From Phycomyces blakesleeanus NRRL 1555(-) (Eukaryota > Mucoromycota > Mucoromycetes > Mucorales > Phycomycetaceae): DNA of 64,000 nucleotides. The position numbers were made by a program, and so were the translations under genes. The notes under the pieces are model-generated. The model was not told the origin of the DNA and did not search any database. It saw only the letters and a list, made by a program, of their open reading frames with translations. Location: the NCBI RefSeq assembly GCF_001638985.1, contig NW_017265134.1, positions 2,688,089 to 2,752,088 on the forward strand, written 5' to 3'. Numbering within the stretch: the stretch's first letter is position 1; each line of letters begins with the position of its first letter. Below are positions 1-12,018 of this stretch, one piece after another.

Positions 1-76
1 TAAGAAGAAGAAGGACAGAATGGAACGCCGCAAGCGTGGCGAGGAGGTGTTCACCGATGAGGAGGATGATTTCTAA
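1..76 (+). CDS. 3' end of a lysine/acidic-rich protein (partial)
   Basis: An open frame entering from the left edge (codons from position 2) ends at TAA 74-76. The visible tail is about 24 residues: four lysines, then a basic ERRKRG stretch, then the acidic end EEVFTDEEDDF. Such a basic-then-acidic charged tail is common in nuclear and RNA-associated proteins, but nothing here identifies the family. The gene lies tail-to-tail with the SET/MYND gene, whose stop codon is about 100 bp downstream on the other strand. Confidence 0.5.
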   Translation, partial: KKKKDRMERRKRGEEVFTDEEDDF

Positions 77-175
77 ATCTCAATAGATGTAGTTCATTTG
101 TTTTTCTTTCTCTTTTGTTTATATCTTTTTATACTCTTGTCATAATACGAGCATTCCATAAATCAAACATTGCTA

Positions 176-1957
176 TCAATTCTTTTTTTGACTAAAAAAT
201 CCTTTCATATCATTGAGCTCATTACTGTCTTGTGTCTTCTGTTGGTCTAATCCAAGTTGTCGATAAAGTTTTTGGGTTGCGTTAATTTGATCCAGAGTTT
301 CTTTGATGTTTCGTTTGTTTCTAGATTGCATGGTTCTATATGATTGAATAAAGAGGGAAATAAATAAGTAAGCGAGTAAGTAAAACTGGAAAGATCCCTA
401 CTTGCCTTTCAAATAAAAGAGAAGATAACTTCATCATTTCTTCAGCCGCCTCCAAACTGGACATGCCAAAAGTACGTTGAACGATACCAAGCGAACGACT
501 ACTATATTTGGCCGACAATCCAAATACACCTTGCATAGCATATACCCGAGCGAGCTCATCCACTGTACGACCAATTGGGTATGCCTCCTTATCATAAATC
601 CTTTCTTGGCATTCCAACGCAATCTCAAACTTTCCCTTGCGGATATAACCCTCGATTTCCTTTTCTTGCTATATATATATATAATTAGATAAGTATGAAT
701 TGATTTTGGTGACATTAAACAAATAACATATTCGTTTGTATTTACATCTTCTATAATTCTCCATTCAGTGCAGGATTTACAGATTGGACAATTAGGCTGC
801 AGTCGATAGAGTCGGCCTAACGGACATTGTTGGCATAGGTAGATCGATTCGCCTGTTACTTCAGCTCTTATGTCCAGATTAAAAAAAAAGAATAGAAAAT
901 ACACAAAGCAGAGTAAAATTTTTGATATTCTTACGATGGTAAGCATGATTTGCACTGACACTCAAAGAAGTAATGATCATTCAAGAGACGCCGTCTTTCT
1001 ACCAAAGGGTGCTTTACAGCCATGGGACCATAGCTGATTGATACATTCTCCCCAGCGCCTGTTACAGTTTGAGTGCTGCGTACCACTAAGAGAGAGGGTG
1101 TATCCTCTTGGCCAAAAGTAACAACTGCATTTGGGCTGCAATCATGATTCAATCTACTAGCAGACAAATAAACTCCCTTTCCAAGACTGTCTGACATCTG
1201 AGAGATTAGAGAATCAGAGACAGCGGATGCAGTATGTTGGATACAGAAACTGTTGCATCGTATTTGTGCTTGTATAAGCACTAGTGAATCAACTGCATGC
1301 TCAGAAAGGTAAAATAAGGATGCTATTTCTTTTGCCTTTGCACGGTATTCTGATATTTGTGTCTGGGGATGATGTTCAAGGTTGGAAACAAGATCAGATA
1401 GTGCGATTAAATCAGTTCCTTAAGTGCATAAAAATAAGTGTTTAATGATTTTTTTTATCCGCCAGGATCTTATTGTAAGCCATATATATAATACCTGACT
1501 TCCAGTTTATTCTTGCTTTGGTATATCCATCTAAAGCAAGCAGGATATCATCATCCCATTGTTGGGTTTCAGGAAATTGACACAGCCAAGAATGTATTCC
1601 AGTTTCCCAGTTTTCATTCTCACACGCTGTGGAACAAAACACGAGTGGCCAGCTGCAGCCAGAACGGCGACAGTGAATAGGTTTCTTGACAGGCAAAAAG
1701 CAAAACGTGCAATGACTATATCTATATGAGTGGTGAAGACTTTTTATAAAGGGTTGTTCTTGTAGCAAGACTGTTCCTGGAGGAAAAGAGTTATTTGTCA
1801 CGACAAAGCGACCCTTTGGGTCAGGGCGCTCATCGACAACCTGAGCGTGTTTCCATTTACAAAAATTCTTTGGAATCTGCCTATGCATCATTCCAATGTG
1901 TGCTGGTCCCAGATTCCTAGCATGAGGGTGTACGGGGGATGAAGAAGTGAAAGACAT
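176..1957 (-). CDS. SET/MYND-domain protein (SMYD-like lysine methyltransferase family)
   Basis: Five exons read right to left: 1957-1495, 1418-935, 866-746, 668-406, 335-176. All junction phases match, giving about 496 aa. Visible parts: start of a SET domain (residues about 35-70), an inserted MYND zinc finger (Cys83, Cys86, Cys96, Cys101, Cys108, Cys112, His122, Cys126), the SET core motif NHDCSPN at 245-251, ISYGP at 282-286, and a Cys-rich post-SET CQCKSC at 308-313. This split-SET order is that of SMYD proteins, which transfer methyl groups from S-adenosylmethionine to lysines of histones or other proteins; the substrate here is unknown. The C-terminal part is probably helical, as in SMYD proteins. 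The last intron appears to use a GC donor (AG|GCAAGT). The gene shares a 119-bp upstream gap with ARV1. The family call is firm, the target is not. Confidence 0.85.
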
Positions 1958-2076
1958 ACTGTTTATAAAGAACAGCTTGCTCCGTACCTTTTGCTATTCA
2001 AACAAGTCACGTTAATGGCTTACTTTCTCGCCTACCTTTAGTTGTACCTTTACTCAAATAAGGAGACCTCTCTATA
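1958..2076. promoter_or_regulatory. Compact bidirectional intergenic region (SET/MYND and ARV1)
   Basis: Only 119 bp separate the divergent ATG codons at 1957 (minus) and 2077 (plus). Any promoters for the two genes must lie here or overlap their 5' ends. I see no convincing TATA box. Confidence 0.5.
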
Positions 2077-3284
2077 ATGCCGACATGTGTAGAATGCGGT
2101 GCATCTGTTGCAGACCTTTATGCTCAATATAGTAAAGACAATATTAGGCTGACAACATGTGTAAGTTATAGTGTATGAATTTATGCCTAAAGACTGTTCT
2201 CAGCGTGTATAAACAAATAGGACAAGTGCAGTAATTTCGCAGACAAGTACATTGAACATGATTTCATCATCATCTTCATTGACATGTTGCTACATAAGCC
2301 GCAAGTGTACCGACATCTCTTGTTGAATAGAATTACCCAAAAGGGCAATGGTATACAGGTCAGTTCAACTTTATATACACCAATAAACAAAAATAGCAAG
2401 ATATTGATGAGATTCTTAGCCACATGTGTTTCGATTTGCCATTCTTTTGATTCTATTTGAAGTCTGTATCCTTTTTTTTTCTTTTTCTTTCTTTCATTTT
2501 CTTTTTTTTTATACGTGGAATCCAAAATAGATATTTTATACAAATATAAGAAAGAGATAAAACCTTGACTTCTTGTTCAGACATCAAATGGTTTCGTTTG
2601 GAGAGATATGACACCGAGTATGATGTGAATTTTATAAAACAGCCACTGTGTTATCAATATCTATATATTCTTGCTCTTTGCATATTTGGTAAGAAATTAT
2701 ATGATAACCAAATTTTTAGTAGGCTAAACTTGAAATCCTTCTTAGAGTTTATTGTATTCCATTGCTGTGTATGTATGGCAGTTCGATGGTGTTTTCGTGG
2801 TCAAAATAAGCCTGTTCGGTATGTATTGATAAATTACCGACTATTATTAAAGTTGTAAAATAGAGTAAAATAAAATCACTGATTTCGTTTTACTTGAGCT
2901 AGTTACAACTATGTGGCAATGGCTTTGATAATATCTAGTTTTGGGAAGATGCTCTTAATCCTTATGGTTATTTGGGACTACAAGCAGCTAGAATATTCTT
3001 GGCTGGTCTCTATTATTGTTCTAGTATCTAATGTTGAGGCTCTCTCAGGTAAATTTGATAGAAAACAAGAAGAATAAGTCGTGTTTATTTCATTATAACT
3101 GCAACATTAATATTACTCTTTTAACACAGTTTATCTGGAGTTACCTTATCTTAAAACTCTGTCAATTATGGCATTTGGAATGGCCGGAAGACTTCTGGCT
3201 CAATTTGGGTTCTTGTATTTAACTTATGTAAATACCGAGAGAGAGAGACCTCCTTATAATGACTCGAAATGGTTAACCATTTGA
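2077..3284 (+). CDS. ARV1: ARV1 family lipid-homeostasis membrane protein
   Basis: Five exons: 2077-2160, 2221-2350, 2581-2818, 2903-3048, 3130-3284. All phases match, predicting 250 aa. The N-terminal ARV1 homology domain is clear: a zinc-ribbon-like CVEC and CDKC pair around residues 4-31, the LYAQYSKDNIRL stretch, and the conserved block DKYIEHD...FIDMLLHKPQVYRHLLLN. Hydrophobic membrane segments follow. Later exons encode the family hallmarks SSFGK, WDY and SNVEALSV and the final hydrophobic helix. ARV1 is an endoplasmic-reticulum membrane protein needed for normal sterol and sphingolipid distribution and linked to GPI-anchor synthesis. The second donor (GTATAC at 2351) is weak and was chosen because it keeps the frame; the neighbouring GTCAGT site would lead to a stop. 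The length fits the family. Confidence 0.88.
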
Positions 3285-3987
3285 ACAGAGTCAACCGAGA
3301 CTGATCATAAAGATGGGCCTCTAGTCATTTTTTTCTTTCCAGCTTTCATCACTCTATATGGTAAATGAAATAAATATTCTATCTCTATTTCTATTTCTTT
3401 TTTAAAACTTTTTTGTGTAATTTGCTTTATTTTGTCAAACTTCTCCAAAGAAATTCATTCACTCATCTTATTTTATTTTATTTTAGAATGAAGAGTTAGA
3501 ACTTATTTTTCTTTAAAAATAATACCTTGTAAGCATTTATAAACATAAATTTCAGTGCATACCATCATCCTTTTTTTTGCCAGTCAAATAGTACACCATT
3601 AAATTACTTTCGGTATATATACCAGTCAAAGCTGTATTATAGTGATATTTCTAGGAGAAGGGCAAAAAAGGGCATGCTACTATCTTCTCGATATTTTAAG
3701 CTGTACTTTTTATTTGTTTTTGGGAATATCAAAATATATTATACGAAGCTTCAAGGCTTTCTGACATATCTTGAAACAAAGACCAAGACCCAACACTCAA
3801 TACATTCTTTTTACACTTCTGTGGGTACTACACTAGGAACAAGTTAAAAATATATATCAAATAAAAATATTCTAGGTATTTCTAAAGAAGATTGATATAT
3901 CATTTATTTGCTTTATGTAAACATTTAATGAGTCAATTAAAAAGGGGTGTATAATGTATATTTGAGTAATAATCTATAAACTTCTAC
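3285..3987. other. Intergenic, convergent 3' ends
   Basis: This AT-rich stretch lies between the convergent 3' ends of ARV1 and the ABC transporter. I see no open frame with coding character and no RNA gene. Confidence 0.5.
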
Positions 3988-6900
3988 TTAATCTTGGCGG
4001 CTGGTTGTGTGCTGATCAGCTTGTTCAAACATCTTGCCTGAATCACTTAATTTTTCTGCACTATGAGCCATTTCGATCAACACATCGAGTTCACCGGACT
4101 TCTCACACATTGATTTGAATAGACCGGTACCAGCATCATTGATCAACAGGTTTGCGGGTGTGTCATATTCAATAATCTTGCCTTGATCGAGCACCAAAAC
4201 TCGGTCGTAATCCATAATAGTTCTCAGGCGATGGGCAATACAGATCAAAGTCGAGTTGACAAACTCTTCGCGAATTGTGTTCTGAATCTTCTTGTCAGTC
4301 TCGAAATCAACACTGGCGGTAGCTTCGTCCATGATAATAAGTCTGCTGTTCTTGAGCAATGCGCGAGCCATGCAAAGTAGCTGACGTTGCCCTTGAGAAA
4401 AGTTGTTACCACCATCACTCACAGTTTGGTTAAGACTAGTGACAGCCCAGGTAGCATTTCCTTCTGCAACTTCCTCGTCACGGCTTTCGGAAGAAAGGTG
4501 GGCTCTAACCAGAGATTCCCAGACTGCGCTGTCTGTGTATTCTTCAAAAGGATCGAGGTTGGAACGGATAGTTCCAGAGAACAAAACGGCATCTTGGGGA
4601 ATAATTGTGAGCTTGGAACGAAGATCCTGTACACCAATATGAGTAATGTCAATGCCATCGATAGCGATACTTCCGCTGGTTGGTTCGAGGAAACGGAAGA
4701 AACTGAGTGTGAGGGTGCTCTTTCCTGATCCAGTGCGTCCAACAATACCCACTTTTTCGTGAGATCGAATGTCAAAAGAGATTCCATGAAGTACAGGATC
4801 AAGGTTTGCTGCATACCCAACCACGAGATCTTTTACTTCAACAGAGGCAGTCGTGGGCCAAGCAGCAGGGGGGCGGCTCCCACTGATAACGGCAGGAGCC
4901 TCCTGCTCTATTTCAGTGTACTCTTGAACACGCTCGACTGAATTTAGGAACATCTCAACCTGGGTGTACATGCGGATGATCCAGTAGATATTATCCAGGA
5001 ATGAACGGGCATAGAAAAAGGAGATACCAGCCATACCAGCATCAATGGTATCAAGGTTTTTAAGGAGGAAGACACCGATAAACAAAGTAATAAATGTGCC
5101 AGCAAACTCTATGCGAGCATACAGCCAACGGTTGGTCATCCACAAAAGGTAGAAAGGCGCTATATGATTATCAATCTTTTGGTAAAGGTTAAGCTGAAAG
5201 TTGTCTTCTTGGCAGTAAGCACGGATTGTGGTAAGTCCCATAAGAGTTTCGGTAAAGTGCGAGTAAATGGGTGATCGAGTGACAGAGTTGATACGCTTGA
5301 ACTGACGTGACGCGCGTAGGTAGAATAAGCCAATCAAGATATATAGTGCTCCGACAAAGAACACAACTACTGCAAACTGGGGTGTGATAACACACATTAC
5401 AAGGACAGACACAGCAAGAGATGTAATCTGCTCGAGTAAACGACTGATAGCACGAGCGACGTTGATGTCTACCGTAGCTAAGTCGTTTCCAAAGCGGTTG
5501 AGAATACGGCCAATGGGAGTTGTGTCGAAAAAGCGCATAGGCGAGTGTATTATTCTGTGTAGCAAGCTTTTAAATATGATTCTTGCACCACGCAATGAGC
5601 CCCAGTAGAGAAAGACGCTACGGAGAGAATTGAAGAAGATAAAACCAAAGCAAATACACAGGTACACAGAAATGTAGTAATCTACGCTTCTTGGCTGGTC
5701 GTCTTCATGCACCCAGGACTGGAACACATTTTGATCTTTGATAACTTGGTTAAAATACGACATTCCATTATAAATCATAGGAACTGCAGTAGCAGTAAGA
5801 TTTCCTATAGGCTCTCCTGATGTACTTCTGCTTGCAGCCCAGAGTCTCAACCACCTAAAATAATATATATTAAATATGTAAAAGGCTTCAGGCTGCTTAT
5901 CAGAGATATTCATAATATTTGCCTACCAATTCTCTCCGAATACTAATGCTCGGGCAATTAAAAAAGATAACAAGAGTGTATTCCAGAAAAACCAGCCACC
6001 ACATGCGTAAAAGTAGGTTGAGTACACTTTATAATTTACATGTCCTTTCTCGGTTTTCTCTTCTTTGATCATATTATGGACATCTGCATTATCGTCAATT
6101 AAATCGAATTCTTCGTCCGCTTCTTCGATAAGATCTTCAGGATACTCATTGTTGTCGATAATTTCTTCGCCCAAAAGACTGATTAGAGAATCGTCTTCTC
6201 TAAGAGATTCAATATATCCATAGCCGGCCACAGCGCCACGCTCAAATTTCATGACAAATTTTGCAGCGGGCAAGCAAAGACGCACATGGTGGGTTACCAA
6301 AATTACCGTACGCCCCTTGAGAAGGTCGCCTTTAATACAACGCTGGTAGATGTGCTTGGCAGTGTGTGCATCAACAGCACTAAGGCAGTCGTCCAGAAGC
6401 ACGGTCTTTGCATGTGAATAAACAGCACGGGCCAAAGCAACACGTTGCTTTTGACCACCAGATAAAGAGATACCTTTCTCACCAATCTCGGTACGATCGC
6501 CGTCTGAAAAGATGGAGAGATCCTTGACGAGGGCACACTGGGAAAGCACCTTCTTGTAGCGAACTGGATCAAATTCTTGGCCGAACAGGATATTGTCACG
6601 GATCGAGGCATGTTGTAAAAAGGCTTGCTGGGCTACATATGCAACCTTATTCAGGACGAGAGAGGGATACTCGGGATCAACGACAGAATATGTAGTATCA
6701 AGATCTAGCTTGGTCTTGGAAGGCAAGTAAACACGTCCAGAGACGATATCCATTTCTCCCAGAAGGGCATGCAAGAAACTCGACTTTCCACTTCCGGTCG
6801 GACCACAGACGATACTAAGTTCAGAGGTTGGAAACTCAAAGGCGGGAACTTTGAGAGAGAAAACGGGCTGTTCATCAGGAGTTACTTCGGTAGCAGCATC

Positions 6901-9341
6901 ATCCTTGACCTCAGGCTCAGGTTCAGAGTCGGGCTCGCCAGAGTGCCAACGGAAAACAGACTCTTCGGTACCAATACGAGCGAGAATAGTCTCGGGCGAA
7001 ACACCTTCGGGAACAGTGATAGGTTCATTTACAATACCATCTCCAATTTCGGGCTCCTCAATATATGATTCAATACGCTTTAAGCAGACGTAACTCTCGG
7101 TAACGGTGTTGATTATATCAGGGATTCCATTGAGTGGGTTGCGAAGCATTGTAAACAGCGTAATACTGACAAATGCCACACTAGCTGTCAGATCATTTCC
7201 GGCTATCTTTGTGTACCATATGAAGGAGGCAGAAGACACCAAGGCCGGGACAGCAAGATATGTAATGGACAATAAGATGTTGGCAGACAGATTTCTAATG
7301 AGTTTTGAGAGTTCTGTATTACGAGCCTCCATAACTCTCTTTTCCCAGTTATCTTCCCAAGCAAAGTATTTGATCATTCTAATACCCTGTAGAAGTTCAT
7401 TAACCAAAGCATTGCGTTTATCTTTGGCAGCTGAATATTCCTTATATCTCTTGGTCATGATTTTTGTAATTATTCCAGTCACCGGGGAAAATACGACCAT
7501 GATACCCAGTCCGACAATTGCAGCGAATCCAAGCAAATTATACAGGTAAAAAATGGCCACAAAAATTTCGAGTGGAGAGGTGTATAGCATCTAATAGAAA
7601 TAATATCCAAGTATATATATATATAAATTAGTGATGACTCTCCAATTATTATTATAATTTTATATGACAAGGCCAACTTATTAAACTTACAGTTGCATTA
7701 AGAGGAAAGTCGGCAAGGCGGTCAGCATCGAAACTCATCAAATTAGTGATCTTGCCAACACTACTAAAAGGCTTTTCCTTCTTGGATTTTTCATCTTGTC
7801 CTTCTGGTGTTTTCTTCTCGACTTTTCCAGACATGTCCTTGTGCTTCAAAGTCTTTGCATAGATCTCGGCGTCCAGCATCATAAATATGCGAATATTCCA
7901 GCGTCTTCCGGCCCACAAGCTGATGCCATTGAAGAGTACCTCGCCCACTCCAACAGAGAACATACCAAATACAAAAGTATAAGCGGTGCTTAAGGGGAGT
8001 CCTTTAGAATCGGTGATATATTCAAGTAGCTTTTGTTGGAAGAAAGGGTTCATGTATTTTAATAGTGTAGCCGCTATCGAGAAGAATAGCTGGACTACTA
8101 TGACACCTTTGTTGGCCTTGCATGTGCGGAGAAAAATGCTTTTGCGATTTGTGAATTTTATGGTATCAATGAACTCTTTGAATGCAAAACGAGATATTTG
8201 TTGATAATTAAGAGAATAGAGATTACTTTGGCGCAGATCGTTTGAAAAACCAAAGTATATGATTGAATTCATCTATAAAACAAAACAAAAAAAATTATGA
8301 GAATCTCTGGATATAACTCTTTCTTTTTCTTTAATTATCTTGGGATAAGTATACTGTACCCATGAAAAAGAAAGCCATTCAAAAAAGCTTGCCGAGACTT
8401 CAGGACTGATACGACGATTCTATTGAAGTGTGTATATATTAAATAAACCGATATTAACTTATAACTAAAAAAATTCTACTCACATTACGGTATATATGAC
8501 CATCCTTGATTTCTACTTTTTCGTTGTTTTCGGTTTCGATGTTTTTAGGATTTATAGGCTGGGAAATAGACCCAGCTATCAGGAACAATAGGGACGAGTT
8601 CACAAGGTTTACAAATAGCAAATATGTATCTATTGTGTAGCCTATAATTTGACTTTTTGGGAAAAATACTCTATAAACAGCATCCAAAAGTCCCAAGAAG
8701 AAAACACTGATAAAGAAATGGAGATGGTGGCGAGACGAGAAATGGGTATATTTTGGCCCGGTAATTGAGAGTACAAACAATGAACACTAAAACACACACA
8801 CACACACACATATATATATATGCATACGTATACACATACACGTAATTTAACATGGTAAGTTGTTATTGTTTGGCTCCTCTATAGGTTATTCTCTTACCCA
8901 GATAAAGAATGGCAGGATAGAATCAATTGCCGCGCATTTTGTGTCTTTGGAACTAATCGCAAGATAGTAGCCCCATGTGATAGCCTGGATAAAGCAAAGA
9001 AAAGCTTGTAGAGGTCTAAGGACTTTCTGGACCTTTGTCTCAGTGCCAGCCCATGAGGACTCCTTCTTTGAACCCCATCTACGAGCAACCAGGAAACAAA
9101 CTGCCGGGGTAAATAGACCTGCCGGAATAAGGCTCAATGCAATGCTAGAAGAATAAAATATTGAGATGGTCAGAATTTTGATAGCTTAAAAGTTTTCTGC
9201 CTTTCTGTCTATTTGATTTGATCTGATTTGATCTGTTTTTACTTACTCCTTTTCAGTACATTGTGATTGTATGAATGAATGATCCTAAAAATAGTTAATT
9301 AGAGTATGTTCCATAATAACTAATGTGAGCGTCCTTACCAT
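3988..9341 (-). CDS. ABCC (MRP/Ycf1-type) full ABC transporter
   Basis: Eight exons read right to left: 9341-9339 (ATG only), 9284-9247, 9144-8898, 8786-8484, 8419-8360, 8272-7691, 7590-5927, 5854-3988. All phases match, giving about 1587 aa. Order: N-terminal hydrophobic segments (TMD0-like), first transmembrane domain, NBD1 (Walker A GPTGSGKS about 674, signature LSGGQ about 787, Walker B TVLLDD about 807), an acidic linker, second transmembrane domain, NBD2 (Walker A GRTGSGKS about 1338, signature SQGQRQ, Walker B LIIMDEATASVD, H-loop IAHRL). ABCC proteins use ATP to export glutathione conjugates and other organic anions across plasma or vacuolar membranes; the substrate cannot be read here. 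The start is uncertain: the open frame upstream of exon 3 contains only TTG codons, so I place the ATG in a tiny first coding exon. Confidence 0.9.
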
Positions 9342-12018
9342 TGTCGGATCTGAAAAGATGTACAAAATATTTGCTTCGTTTTCAATCGAGAAATGAGTTG
9401 AAGAGAAAGGAACCTTAGAGAAGTTTAGGTACCATTTATAGGGAAAATCATTAGGTAGAATACGCAATGTCCGAAAAGTATCTTGTCACAGGCACGCACA
9501 CATTTTTTTCTCTTCTTCTTCCTCTTCTTCTTCTAAGGTTAAAATCCAACTTCTTGTGCGATAGTGACTTTAAAGTTGTGATCTCATTTTTTGTTAATTA
9601 TTTTTTTAGGCTCATAATGTCATAAAGTGGTTGCTTTACAAGACATTAAATTAAATACGCTCTGATATTAATATGTATATTTTTATACAATGGTATTTTA
9701 TTGTAAGCATATCACACTTCTTTACTGATTGCAAAATGTTACCTAAGAAGAAGAAGCTTATTTAATTTATATGTTAAAGTTGTCATACTTGTTTCTTTTT
9801 TTTTTGCTCATACATTTTCATCTAGCACTAATATTGTCTTGCTTTAAAAAGGAATTTATTCGATAGATGGATACAACTAACTCCTATTCAATAAAGGAAA
9901 AAGTTGACCGCAAACCCGCGATACCAATTTAAAAATAAAAGATCAGCTGCGGTACAAAGGCTTGCGTATACCCTTTTCTTTTTTCTTTTGTTTGTTATAC
10001 GAAAGAGCATTCAATAAAGGCATTGACTAAAAGACTATAGTCATTGTGTCTGATTACAAAGAGTTTAAAAGATGTGGGGAGCTTGAGAACAAGACAAAAA
10101 GTCAAAGATTATTGCGATCCTAATTAGATAACATCTATATATCTATTACTTCTTTAATAGTCGCAATACTCGGTTATTTTATTTTCTTTTACTTTATTTT
10201 TCGCCAAGATTTGTGTGGCCTTTTGATCAGATTTAAGCATTGTGTTGACAACCGCTAGTGTAGAAACCAAATCAGGGAAATTAGTCAGCCAAGGTATTAT
10301 TATTTTTTTGATCAATTATGCTCACAATCAAAAAGAAAAAATTAAGGTTTATATAAATATATTATCATTATCTGTATTATTATTATTATCCTTTTGGATT
10401 TGTTACAAGTAACATGAAACACACGATCCCAAGTTCTGGGACAACAACAAGTTAAAGATCAAAAAAAAAAGAAGTGATTCTATTGGCTTATCAACCAAAT
10501 TAAGATTTGATTATTTCATCTACCACTATAGAAATTATATAATTAGATGATTGCTCATTCTGCATAAAAACTTTCCATAGCAACTAAATCAACAAACTTA
10601 CAATTGGTACATGACCAGCCAAGCCATTGATATTTATCAGGTATATATATATATTCCTTAGACGATTCTACATTCAAAGCTTGATATAGCAATAATTCTT
10701 GGGTTACATTTTTACTATCGGACATTCAAACAAAATCGTCTCAAGGTGTAAATATCGATATTGTCATTTTTAAATCTCTTGATATCTCCATGAATATTTA
10801 GCTGATATTGATCAAACAAGCACTGACCATCATTGATTAACTTTATAATCAACTTTACTTAATAGAAAAAAATCCAAATTTTGAATTTTTTTTAGGTGTA
10901 TGTCCTGGCGGAACTTTGGGATCAAATACGGTCTTGTGGTGTAAATATCCAAAAATGTATTAGTAAATGGTTCTTTAGAGTGAAAAAATAAATGGTTTTG
11001 ATCAATATTTGAGTAATCAATGTAAAACAAGTTGAAAATGGTGGATATTAATGCGCTCCATTATGTTACATAAAAGTATAAAGAGCCTTTACTTGATGTA
11101 TTTTGATATACAGCTGGTTTTTTGTATTAAACACTTCTTCATTTCACCAATAAATTCAACGACTTTCAGAGTATATGTATCTGTTTAACTAAGTATGTTT
11201 GAAATTATTCTAACTGTGATACTGAAACTACAATCTAAACTAACATGATTTAGATTAATAAAACTCTTCTAATTGACCTAAATGGCACCACAATACCCGA
11301 TTGCTGCACAAAATATGCCAGTATTCAAAAAGTCTCACACGGAGCTGCAGTATCCAACTGACCCACAAACCGTACCAGCCTCCAAGTGATCCAAGCAACG
11401 TTGTAGCCTTCAACTGACTCGTAAGATCTATCAGCTGACAATTGGTCTGCGTAGTATCATGACCTTCAATTGACTTACATAGCACCATCCCGAAACTAAT
11501 AAAAAATATTAAATACTGCTTTTTTATCAGTATCTTTTCAAAGCTCATAATTTATACCTTCAGTTTGTGAGTGTTGTCTTGAAATTTTGCAGCTTGAAAG
11601 ACTGTGAATGATTCACTCACTATTAGCATAAGCTATTATATAAATAGACAGTAATACATATATAGATATATTGATCTTCTCTAACAAATCCTTAGCCCAA
11701 ATATTGGCAATCGACGGTTTGTTCTCTTGAAAGAGAAAATTAAACGAAAACAGAAGTAATATGTAAGTGGAATTTATTGCTTTTATCTTTCGATACTTAT
11801 AAAGATATTTCCAATATGTTGTGATAAGCTATATTTCTCTGGATAATTGATCATTAATAAGAGGGAGAAATGGAAATAGATAAATACAGTTGAGGTTCAT
11901 TGTTGTAATTTTGAAGACACACTCAATGTACCACTACAGATACCCTTCTCATACCCCTTCATACCTTATTTTTATGTACTACAAGCATGAATTGGAATAC
12001 GTATGATCAAGTATATTG
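9342..12018. other. Gene-poor AT-rich region
   Basis: About 2.7 kb with no convincing gene. Around 11280-11480 are short imperfect repeats of a phrase like CAACTGAC with mixed spacing, and a 97-codon open frame there has no recognisable domain. The stretch near 10880-11140 resembles one near 15040-15260 (listed separately). Confidence 0.45.
10880..11140. repeat. Possible diverged dispersed repeat, copy 1
   Basis: The words CAATATTTGAG and AATCAATG, followed by an ATGGTGGAT phrase and then a TTTGGATATA/TTTGATATACAGCTG phrase, recur in the same order at about 15161-15262. This suggests two old copies of one sequence. The alignment is by eye and short. Confidence 0.3.

Noticed and set aside
8789..8822. 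CA/TA microsatellite as a feature of the ABCC gene
   Set aside because: It is intronic simple sequence with no further structure.
9285..9467. Frame upstream of the ABCC gene as a longer N-terminus
   Set aside because: Its apparent first codon is TTG; no ATG precedes the splice donor except the one chosen at 9341.
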